Both the position numbers and the translations under genes were made by a program. Below the pieces are notes generated by a model that was not told where the DNA came from, did no database searches, and saw nothing but the letters and a program-made list of their open reading frames with translations. Below are positions 1 to 6,233 of a stretch of 23,661 nt of DNA, one piece after another. The stretch is from contig CAZLGG010000061.1 of NCBI GenBank assembly GCA_964559135.1, positions 1-23,661 on the forward strand. Direction: 5' to 3'. How positions within the stretch are numbered: position 1 is the first letter of the stretch; each line of letters starts with the position of its first letter. This DNA is from DRQF01 sp964559135 (GTDB lineage Bacteria; Planctomycetota; GCA-002687715; DRQF01).

Positions 1-8
1 TCTGGACT

Positions 9-26
9 CGGGACGTCCCCGTCCCG
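9..26. repeat. Perfect 7-bp hairpin, terminator-like, no U tract
   Basis: The arms CGGGACG (9-15) and CGTCCCG (20-26) are exact reverse complements around a 4-nt loop. No T run follows, so it is not a canonical intrinsic terminator. It may mark the 3' end of a gene lying before the window. The rest of 1-244 holds no gene I can support: reading frames are open there on both strands, as expected at this GC content, but none has a start, ribosome binding site and protein-like composition together. Confidence 0.4.
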
Positions 27-244
27 CCGAACCGGGTTGGGGCATCGTTCAGGAGTTCTCGTCGCTCAGCAGATCCTCGGGAGAGGCCGCGGAAGCGGCG
101 CGACCCGTTCGGAGCGAGGGTGGGAGAATATGCGGGAATCCCGCCCATGGACGGGCCCGGACCTCAAGTTTATGCAGTGCGCCGCCGAAAAAGATGCATG
201 AGGGGCTCTGCCTCTCCAACGAAATTCCAAGGGAGACTCCACTC

Positions 245-901
245 ATGCGCGGTTTCATGGCATGCCTGCTCGGTTGCTTATTCGTCCTTACTTCCGCCTG
301 CACGACCACCTACAAGCAGAACGGTACGGAAGTCTCGGAGGCCTATGTGAACTCCGTGGAGGAGGGTGAAAACCCGTCGACCCTGGACATTCATGACCAG
401 AAGATCGCCACGGTCATCGAATCCGTTTCCTTCGACCGTGGCAGCTCCCTTCTGCGCGACCTCCAGTGGCTCATCGCGCAGAAGGAACTTGCCGAGAAGC
501 CGATTCTCGAGGCTCTACCGAACGTCGACGACCGTACCCGGGCCAACCTTCTTTACGTCCTCGGATTCCTTCGGAGCCCCGATGTGCTCGACACTCTCCG
601 CGACAATCTGGGGCATCGAAACCCCGCCGTGCGTTTCGAGGCGGCCGCGGGACTTCTCCAGCAGGGAGATTTGGCGGCGGTGCCGACCATGGTGAGCTTT
701 CTCGAGAACGACGACCGACGGTTCCGCTACAAGGCCATTCAGGTCCTGCGCGAGAGTACGGGGAGAGACTTCGGGTACAGCTTCTCCGCGCCCGAGGAAC
801 TCCGCAATGCTTCCGTCACGCAGTGGAAGAAGTGGTGGGGCGCGGAGAAGAAGCGGCTGATGTTTCGCCCGGCGAGCAAGGTGCGAAAGAACCAGAAATG
901 A
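245..901 (+). CDS. HEAT-repeat lipoprotein, function unknown
   Basis: 218 residues from ATG 245, chosen because AAGGGAG (229-235) lies 9 nt upstream and the resulting N-terminus is a lipoprotein signal: Met-Arg, a hydrophobic stretch, then LTSAC with the candidate lipidated Cys at residue 19. The frame is open further upstream, but that part is Arg/Ser/Gly-rich and not protein-like. About residues 75-175 form helical HEAT-type repeats (for example NPAVRFEAAAGLLQQGD and RRFRYKAIQVLRESTG). The C-terminus carries a Trp-rich cap, WKKWW, followed by Lys/Arg. HEAT solenoids are usually protein-binding scaffolds, so a structural or adaptor role in the envelope is likely, but no partner or activity can be named. 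The gene at 1388 ends in a similar HEAT plus Trp-Trp module, suggesting a related family. The lipobox has Thr rather than Leu at -3, so lipidation is likely but not certain. Confidence 0.8.
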   Translation: MRGFMACLLGCLFVLTSACTTTYKQNGTEVSEAYVNSVEEGENPSTLDIHDQKIATVIESVSFDRGSSLLRDLQWLIAQKELAEKPILEALPNVDDRTRANLLYVLGFLRSPDVLDTLRDNLGHRNPAVRFEAAAGLLQQGDLAAVPTMVSFLENDDRRFRYKAIQVLRESTGRDFGYSFSAPEELRNASVTQWKKWWGAEKKRLMFRPASKVRKNQK

Positions 902-957
902 TCTTCGGAATCGGGAGGGCATTCGGCATGATGAGCGCCGCGCCCTTTTGCCAAGGT

Positions 958-983
958 GATCCCGACCCGGTCGGGACGGGATC
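958..983. terminator. Long inverted repeat after the HEAT lipoprotein gene
   Basis: GATCCCG (958-964) pairs with CGGGATC (977-983), and inside it CCC (966-968) pairs with GGG (973-975) around a GGTC loop, with one A-A mismatch between the two stems. It starts 56 nt after the stop codon at 899-901. No T run follows, so it would be a hairpin-only or Rho-assisted terminator, or an mRNA 3'-end stabiliser. Confidence 0.4.
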
Positions 984-1081
984 CCTCACATGCATGGTCG
1001 AGGCTGCATAGCGATGACCACGTCGAACGAATCACGTCGCACAGTCATGCTGCGGCCGCGTAGATCGCGCGAGGAGAGGTC

Positions 1082-1186
1082 ATGAACTTCTGGGATTGGG
1101 TTCTCATCATCTGGGGGCTGTCTCTGGTTATCGTGGTCTACCTGTTCTGGGAGAGCACTCGCAAGAAGGGCTCGGAGACGTCTTGA
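1082..1186 (+). CDS. 34-residue single-pass membrane peptide
   Basis: A very short gene with an unusually good start: GAGGAGAGGT (1071-1080) lies directly before ATG 1082. The product begins MNFWDWVLIIWGLSLVIV, is almost entirely hydrophobic to about residue 23, and ends in a charged tail (ESTRKKGSETS). This is the layout of a single transmembrane helix with a positively charged C-terminal end, which would favour a cytoplasmic C-terminus. It lies between the HEAT lipoprotein gene and the zinc-ribbon/HEAT protein gene, with its own spacers on both sides. I do not recognise the family. Small peptides of this shape often bind or stabilise larger membrane complexes, but that is inference here. 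The strong ribosome binding site and clean hydrophobic segment are the evidence that it is real. Confidence 0.55.
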   Translation: MNFWDWVLIIWGLSLVIVVYLFWESTRKKGSETS

Positions 1187-1193
1187 CGACGTC
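1177..1193. repeat. 6-bp hairpin across the stop of the small peptide gene
   Basis: GACGTC at 1177-1182 and again at 1188-1193 (each a palindrome) can pair around TTGAC, placing the stop codon of the 34-residue peptide in the loop. No T run follows. It may be chance. Confidence 0.2.
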
Positions 1194-1342
1194 GCCTTCT
1201 GCTTGACCCGAATATAAGTCGCTGATGTGTAGTGTGTTGTGGCTGGCGCGGTGTTGGCGCGTCACTCTTGACTTCCACATCGCCCCTCGCATCCTCTTTG
1301 CCATTTTCCGGGCGTCGTGCCGTTTCCAGTCGATTCCGGGCT

Positions 1343-1380
1343 TATACTTCTTCCGGACGGGGGACTGAGGCTTGAAGAGG
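1343..1380 (+). promoter_or_regulatory. Possible -10 box and ribosome binding site of the zinc-ribbon/HEAT gene
   Basis: TATACT at 1343-1348 resembles a sigma70 -10 box and lies 39 nt before ATG 1388, but no good -35 box is found 16-18 nt upstream. AGAGG (1376-1380) is a plausible ribosome binding site 7 nt from the ATG. The remaining spacer from 1187 shows another TA-rich box (TATAAG, 1213-1218) and nothing else I can interpret. Confidence 0.25.
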
Positions 1381-1387
1381 CAAGACC

Positions 1388-2494
1388 ATGAAGATCTACT
1401 TCTGCGACAAATGTAATCAGAGCATCCCGCTCAAGGATATCGAGTCGAATCGTATTTCCATCGATTCGGGTCGGATCTACTGCGAGAAATGCGCACCCAG
1501 GCCGGCGGGACATCGCAAGACCTTTTCGGGCTGGAGTACCCTCCTATTGATGTTGCTGGTGGGCGCGGGCGTCGGAGCCGGTGTGATGGCGGTATGGGGC
1601 GAGGAGATCATGGGAAACCAGGGCCCCGGCAGCACCAAGGACCGATTGGGGAAACTGGAGGCGTCGATCGAAGACTTGCGCGTGCAGACGGACACCCGTC
1701 TTCGCAATGTCGAAACGAACATCGAGGAGACGCCCGCGGCCGACGGCTCCGTGGGACGCTTGGCCCGCGTGATCGGCGGCGTCCGGGCCAACGCCGAGGC
1801 CCTTCAAGACTTGCGTCGCCGGCTGGACGGCCTGGCCGACGACCTGCAAACACAACTCGCCAACCAGGAGAAGACGCGCGCCGCGTTCGCCAAGTCGATC
1901 GAGGATCGGGTCGACCTGATCGAGCAAAGGCTCGACGACCAGCGCGTCGCCGAGGACCTGGACGACTTCCGAGCTCGCATCGAGGATCTGGAGCAGGTGC
2001 GTGACGCTCTGGAGTCCCGCCTCCGCGCTCTCGAACGCTCCGGGACGGTGGGGGTCCCCGCCGCGAAGACGTCGGTCGAAGGCGCCTCCGCCCTCGACCC
2101 CGAGACGGAAAGCCGACTCCAGAAGATCCTCTCCCAGCTCGAGTCCGCCGATCCGGCGACACGTTTCAACGCCGTCGTGGATCTTTCCTCCATTCCGGGA
2201 CGCCGCTCCGAGGAAGCCTTGGCGAAGGCCCTCGACGACAAGGCCGACTACGTGAGGATCGCGGCCCTACAGAATCTGGCTGATCTTTCCGCTAAGTGGG
2301 CGATTCCCCGCATCATTCCGAAACTGAAGGACGAGAACATCTTCGTCCGCGAGACGGCGATTTCGTCGTTGGAGGCCCTCACCGGCCAGCCTCTCAAGCT
2401 CGATGCCAGTGATCCGTCATCGAAGATTCAGGCGAAGATTCGCGAGTTGGAGTCGTGGTGGAAGAGCAACAAGGAGAGGATTCTGGGTTCTTGA
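1388..2494 (+). CDS. Zinc-ribbon, transmembrane, coiled-coil and HEAT-repeat protein
   Basis: 368 residues with four parts in order. Residues 6-35 contain two CxxC pairs (C6/C9 and C32/C35) forming a small zinc-ribbon-like domain. Residues about 49-70 are one transmembrane segment (WSTLLLMLLVGAGVGAGVMA), preceded by basic residues, so the N-terminus is probably cytoplasmic. About 80-215 is a long heptad-like coiled coil rich in Asp, Arg, Glu and Leu. About 236-330 holds HEAT-like helical repeats, including DKADYVRIAALQNLADL and NIFVRETAISSLEALTG. The end carries ELESWWKSNKERIL, matching the WW cap of the lipoprotein at 245. If the topology is right, the coiled coil and HEAT part lie outside the cytoplasmic membrane, joined to a cytoplasmic zinc ribbon. 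I do not recognise a named family. A scaffold or envelope-spanning sensor is possible, with no evidence of catalysis. Confidence 0.8.
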   Translation: MKIYFCDKCNQSIPLKDIESNRISIDSGRIYCEKCAPRPAGHRKTFSGWSTLLLMLLVGAGVGAGVMAVWGEEIMGNQGPGSTKDRLGKLEASIEDLRVQTDTRLRNVETNIEETPAADGSVGRLARVIGGVRANAEALQDLRRRLDGLADDLQTQLANQEKTRAAFAKSIEDRVDLIEQRLDDQRVAEDLDDFRARIEDLEQVRDALESRLRALERSGTVGVPAAKTSVEGASALDPETESRLQKILSQLESADPATRFNAVVDLSSIPGRRSEEALAKALDDKADYVRIAALQNLADLSAKWAIPRIIPKLKDENIFVRETAISSLEALTGQPLKLDASDPSSKIQAKIRELESWWKSNKERILGS

Positions 2495-2511
2495 CGAGCC
2501 CCTCTGCCCCC

Positions 2512-2526
2512 AGGTGGGCGTAGACT
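2512..2526 (+). promoter_or_regulatory. TAGACT box and SD-like AGGTGGG just before pyk
   Basis: AGGTGGG (2512-2518) could serve as the ribosome binding site for ATG 2528. TAGACT (2521-2526) fits a TAnnnT -10 box; if used, transcription would begin about 2534, exactly at the second in-frame ATG, giving a leaderless message. The two readings exclude each other. The same TAGACT hexamer occurs upstream of sucC (4085) and murA (6205). Confidence 0.3.
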
Positions 2527-2527
2527 G

Positions 2528-4036
2528 ATGGGCATGAATGACTCCATCCGCCCCAGAACCCGAATCGTTGCCACTCTCGGGCCGGCCTCCTCTTCCGAGG
2601 AAATGATCGAGGCCATGATCCGCGCCGGAGCCTCGACGTTTCGTCTCAATTTCTCGCATGGGCGACACGAGGACCACGCGCGCGTCATTCACATGGTGCG
2701 CGAGATCGCCGAACGATTGGGCGAGTCCGTGGCTCTCCTCCAAGATCTCCAAGGCCCCAAAATCCGCACCGGCCCCCTGAAGAATGACGAGCCGCTACTT
2801 CTCCACGTCGGCGAGGCGATTCGCGTCACGTCCGAGGCGAGGGAAACGGGTGATGGTGTCATCGCCACGACGTATGAGAATCTCGCCGACGACGTCGAAG
2901 TCGGCGACACCATTCTTCTCGACGACGGTTTGCTGGAGTTGCGCTGCATCCAGAAACTCGACCGCGAGGTCGTGTGTCAGGTGGTTTGCGGCGGCATTCT
3001 TCGCGCCAACAAAGGCATCAATCTTCCGGGCGTGAACGTGTCGACGCCGTCGATGACCGAGAAAGACGAGAAGGATCTCCGCTTCGGGTTGGAAATGGGT
3101 GTCGATTACGTGGCGCTCTCGTTCGTTCGCAAGGCGGACGACATCCGCAACCTCCGAGCCCTGATCAAGGGCCTCGGTCACTCCGTCGCCATCATCGCCA
3201 AGATCGAGAAGCCGGAGGCTCTGGACGATCTGGAGAACATCGTCGAGGTCGCCGAGGGGATCATGGTGGCGCGAGGAGATTTGGGCGTCGAGGTCGCGGC
3301 CGAGCGTCTCCCCATCCTTCAAAAAGAGATCATCGCGGCCGCCCGACAGCGGGGTCGGCTGGTGATCACGGCGACGCAGATGCTCGAGAGCATGATCGAG
3401 AATCCCCGACCCACGCGCGCCGAGGCCTCCGATGTCGCGAACGCCATTCTGGACGGGACCGACGCGGTCATGCTTTCGGGGGAGAGCGCCGCCGGCAAAT
3501 ACCCTTTGCTGGCCGTGTCGACCATGGCGCGGATCGCCCGGTACACGGAAGGAAGCCGGCTCTACTCCGAAGTCATGGGGCGCATGGAGCTCGATCCCGG
3601 CGAGGACGTGGCCGATGCAACCGTGCACGCCGCCGCGTCCGCGGCGCGAGAACTGCACGCGAAGGCGCTCATGGCGTTTTCGAGCTCCGGTCGAACGTGT
3701 TTCAAGATCAGTTTCTCCCGTCCGTTGACCCGAATCATCGGATGCACGTTCACGCGGGAGAGCTTTCAGCGATTGGCCCTCTGTTGGGGGGTCGAGCCCG
3801 TTCTTCTGAAGAAGGCGAAGAGCGTGGGGGCGCTCTACTTCATGGGGGAGGAGCACGTCCTCCAGTCGGGAACGCTGGCACCCGGCGACCTCACCGTCAT
3901 CGTGACCGGTTCGAACATCGGTGGCGGAGGAGGGACGAACTCCATCAAGGTCCACCGGGTCGGAACCGTCGACATGACCGACGACCCCGACCAAGCGGAT
4001 CGCTTTCGCGACCTGTACGCCAAACTCGGGATCTGA
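2528..4036 (+). CDS. pyk: Pyruvate kinase
   Basis: Catalyses phosphoenolpyruvate plus ADP to pyruvate plus ATP, the last step of glycolysis, in the cytoplasm. 502 residues from ATG 2528 (500 from ATG 2534), slightly longer than the E. coli enzymes. Family motifs appear in order: TRIVATLGPAS at the N-terminus, FRLNFSHG, LLQDLQGPKIRTG, the B domain, then IIAKIEKPEAL with the catalytic Lys, MVARGDLGVE with metal ligands, TATQMLESM, and DAVMLSGESAAGKYP. The C-terminal domain ends TNSIKVHRVG. The gene stands alone between the zinc-ribbon/HEAT gene (33-nt spacer) and sucC, which seems to have its own promoter. The choice between the two ATGs is open because they are only 6 nt apart. Confidence 0.97.
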   Translation: MGMNDSIRPRTRIVATLGPASSSEEMIEAMIRAGASTFRLNFSHGRHEDHARVIHMVREIAERLGESVALLQDLQGPKIRTGPLKNDEPLLLHVGEAIRVTSEARETGDGVIATTYENLADDVEVGDTILLDDGLLELRCIQKLDREVVCQVVCGGILRANKGINLPGVNVSTPSMTEKDEKDLRFGLEMGVDYVALSFVRKADDIRNLRALIKGLGHSVAIIAKIEKPEALDDLENIVEVAEGIMVARGDLGVEVAAERLPILQKEIIAAARQRGRLVITATQMLESMIENPRPTRAEASDVANAILDGTDAVMLSGESAAGKYPLLAVSTMARIARYTEGSRLYSEVMGRMELDPGEDVADATVHAAASAARELHAKALMAFSSSGRTCFKISFSRPLTRIIGCTFTRESFQRLALCWGVEPVLLKKAKSVGALYFMGEEHVLQSGTLAPGDLTVIVTGSNIGGGGGTNSIKVHRVGTVDMTDDPDQADRFRDLYAKLGI

Positions 4037-4043
4037 TTCCGCC

Positions 4044-4056
4044 CCACTTCGAGTGG
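4044..4056. repeat. Small 5-bp hairpin between pyk and the sucC promoter
   Basis: CCACT (4044-4048) pairs perfectly with AGTGG (4052-4056) around TCG, 7 nt after the pyk stop codon. No T run follows. It is a weak terminator candidate at most. Confidence 0.2.
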
Positions 4057-4060
4057 CTGC

Positions 4061-4090
4061 TTGAAGGGGATGGGGGGGCGTCCATAGACT
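4061..4090 (+). promoter_or_regulatory. Candidate sigma70-like promoter of sucCD
   Basis: TTGAAG (4061-4066) and TAGACT (4085-4090) are separated by 18 nt, a workable -35/-10 arrangement, 39 nt before the sucC start. The ribosome binding site GGAAG (4116-4120) follows at 9-nt spacing from ATG 4130. This would drive sucC and sucD together. Confidence 0.5.
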
Positions 4091-4129
4091 CGACCACTCT
4101 TCCCGACAACGAACCGGAAGATCTATTCC

Positions 4130-5290
4130 ATGAAGATCCACGAATACCAGGCCAAGGACATCCTGCGACGCTACAAAGTCGCCGTGCCCGAAGGCATCGT
4201 CTGTCACTCTCCCGATGAAGCGGCTCAGGCTTTTCAGAAGCTGGGAGCGCCTCTTTCCGTCGTGAAGGCGCAAATCCACGCCGGAGGTCGGGGCAAGGGC
4301 GGGGGCGTCAAGCTCGTCAAATCCGCCGAGGAAGCCCGCACGGCCGCCGAGGCCATCATGGCGAAGCCGCTCGTGACTCATCAGACGGGCCCTGAAGGGC
4401 AGCCGGTCAAGACCCTGCTCGTCGAGAAGGGGAGCGACATCGATCGCGAGCTCTACCTCGGCATCGCCATGGATCGGGACCTCGCGCGTCCCGTGATGAT
4501 GGCGTCCTCCGAGGGGGGGATGGACATCGAGGAAGTGGCGGCGACCTCGCCGGAGAAGATCATCAAGGCTCCCATCGATCCCCAGGCGGGTCTGCGCGCC
4601 TACCATGCTCGTTACCTGGCGAAGGCGATCGGGATTCCCGGCGGGCAGGTCAAGACGGCGATCAAGTTCTTCCGTTCCCTTGCCCAGGCGTTTCTGGACA
4701 CCGACGCTTCGCTCGCCGAAATCAACCCCTTGGTCCTCACGAAGCAGGGTGATGTCCTGGCCCTCGATGCCAAGATGAATTTCGACGACAACGCCCTCTA
4801 TCGCCACCCGGACATCGTGGAGATGCGCGATCTGGCCGAGGAGGATCCCGCCGAGGTGGAGGCGGGCGATGCCGGTCTTTCGTACATCAATCTGGACGGC
4901 AATATCGGCTGCCTCGTCAACGGCGCCGGGTTGGCCATGTCCACGATGGACATCATCAAGCTCCACGGCGGTCAGCCGGCCAACTTCCTCGACGTGGGAG
5001 GTGGAGCCTCCCCCGAGCAGGTGGCGCACGCGTTCCAGATCATCCTGCGCGACGACAAGGTGAAGGGAATCCTCGTCAACATTTTCGGCGGTATTCTCCG
5101 CTGCACGACCCTGGCCAAGGGCATTTGCCAAGCGGTCAAAGAAGTCAGCCTGGACGTGCCGTTGGTGGTCCGTCTGGAGGGCACCGAAGTCGATGAGGGG
5201 CGAAAGATCCTGGAGGAATCCGGATTGCCCATCACCACGGCCACCGACATGACCGATGCCGCGAACAAGATCGTTCGACTGGTCTCCTGA
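4130..5290 (+). CDS. sucC: Succinyl-CoA synthetase (ligase), beta subunit
   Basis: Beta subunit of the TCA-cycle enzyme that interconverts succinyl-CoA with succinate plus CoA while making ATP or GTP; it works as a complex with the alpha subunit encoded next. 386 residues, within two of the E. coli protein. The N-terminus MKIHEYQAKDILRRY is the standard family start. An ATP-grasp fold is indicated by QIHAGGRGKGGGVKL (about residues 46-60) and the metal-binding AEINPLV. The C-terminal CoA-ligase part contains GAGLAMSTMDIIKLHGG, FLDVGGGAS and NIFGGILRC. The spacer to sucD is 15 nt, so the two are co-transcribed. Nucleotide preference (ADP or GDP) cannot be settled by eye. Confidence 0.97.
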   Translation: MKIHEYQAKDILRRYKVAVPEGIVCHSPDEAAQAFQKLGAPLSVVKAQIHAGGRGKGGGVKLVKSAEEARTAAEAIMAKPLVTHQTGPEGQPVKTLLVEKGSDIDRELYLGIAMDRDLARPVMMASSEGGMDIEEVAATSPEKIIKAPIDPQAGLRAYHARYLAKAIGIPGGQVKTAIKFFRSLAQAFLDTDASLAEINPLVLTKQGDVLALDAKMNFDDNALYRHPDIVEMRDLAEEDPAEVEAGDAGLSYINLDGNIGCLVNGAGLAMSTMDIIKLHGGQPANFLDVGGGASPEQVAHAFQIILRDDKVKGILVNIFGGILRCTTLAKGICQAVKEVSLDVPLVVRLEGTEVDEGRKILEESGLPITTATDMTDAANKIVRLVS

Positions 5291-5305
5291 GGAAAGCGAG
5301 ACGAC

Positions 5306-6178
5306 ATGAGCATTCTGATCGACAAGAACACGAAGGTTCTCGTTCAGGGAATCACCGGTTCGGCGGGCAAGTTCCACGCTGAGCAGATGATCGAATACGG
5401 AACTCAGATCGTGGGCGGCGTCACTCCCGGCAAGGGGGGATCGTCCTGTCTCGATCGCCCCGTTTTCGACACGGTCCGCGAGGCTGTCGAGGCCACGGGC
5501 GCCGACGCGTCGGTCGTCTACGTGCCGCCGCCGTTCGCCGCCGAGGCCATCATCGAGGCCATGGAGGCTGGAATTCGCCTTTGCGTGGCGATCACCGAAG
5601 GCATTCCGGTCGCGGACATGTCGAGGGTACGGGATGCCATGCGAGGCTCTTCGATGCGTCTCGTCGGCCCCAACTGCCCCGGCGTCATCACGCCGGACGA
5701 ATGCAAGATCGGCATCATGCCGGGCTACATTCACCGCAAGGGCAACGTGGGAGTTCTCTCCCGCTCGGGCACCTTGACCTACGAAGCGGTCTGGCAGGTG
5801 AGCGCCCTCGGGCACGGGCAAAGCACATGCGTGGGCATCGGCGGGGACCCCATCAACGGCACGAACTTCATCGACGTCTTGGAACTCTTCAACGAGGATC
5901 CCGAGACGGAGGGGGTCGTCATGATCGGAGAGATCGGAGGCACGGCGGAAGAAGAGGCCGCCGAGTGGATCCATTCCAACATGAAAAAGCCCGTCGCCGC
6001 GTTCATCGCCGGCCAGACGGCGCCTCCGGGGAAGCGCATGGGACATGCGGGCGCCATCATTTCGGGAGGATCGGGCAAGGCCGCGGACAAGATCGCGGCA
6101 CTCGAACGGGCGGGCGTCCCCGTCGCCAAGAGCCCCGCCGACATGGGGCGCACTCTCGTCGAGCACATGAAGGCGTGA
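5306..6178 (+). CDS. sucD: Succinyl-CoA synthetase (ligase), alpha subunit
   Basis: Alpha subunit carrying the CoA site and the phosphorylated histidine of the TCA-cycle succinyl-CoA synthetase. 290 residues, the usual length. The CoA-binding Rossmann part begins with QGITGSAGKFHAEQMIEYG and VGGVTPGKGG; VGPNCPGVITP is the second conserved loop. GHAGAIISGGSGKA contains the active-site His at residue 247, matching His246 of E. coli. The start ATG 5306 has AGGAAAG (5290-5296) at 9-nt spacing, beginning at the last base of the sucC stop codon. All key residues appear intact. Confidence 0.97.
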   Translation: MSILIDKNTKVLVQGITGSAGKFHAEQMIEYGTQIVGGVTPGKGGSSCLDRPVFDTVREAVEATGADASVVYVPPPFAAEAIIEAMEAGIRLCVAITEGIPVADMSRVRDAMRGSSMRLVGPNCPGVITPDECKIGIMPGYIHRKGNVGVLSRSGTLTYEAVWQVSALGHGQSTCVGIGGDPINGTNFIDVLELFNEDPETEGVVMIGEIGGTAEEEAAEWIHSNMKKPVAAFIAGQTAPPGKRMGHAGAIISGGSGKAADKIAALERAGVPVAKSPADMGRTLVEHMKA

Positions 6179-6204
6179 CGCCTCGCCCTGTCCGTTGCTC
6201 CTCG

Positions 6205-6233
6205 TAGACTGAACGGCAACGAGTTCAACGAGT
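6205..6233 (+). promoter_or_regulatory. TAGACT box and 8-bp direct repeat ahead of murA
   Basis: TAGACT (6205-6210) may be a -10 box; no convincing -35 lies at the usual distance. It is followed by CAACGAGT (6217-6224) repeated exactly at 6226-6233 with a single T between. The second copy overlaps the GTG start option of murA. A translational or operator role is possible, but so is chance. Confidence 0.25.

Noticed and set aside
49..309. A possible minus-strand gene ending SPEDLLSDENS.
   Set aside because: The end looks slightly protein-like, but there is no ribosome binding site or recognisable domain, and it overlaps the start region of the lipoprotein gene.
898..1011. A 37-codon frame starting in an ATGA overlap with the lipoprotein stop.
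   Set aside because: No ribosome binding site of its own, poor composition, and it runs through the strong hairpin at 958-983.
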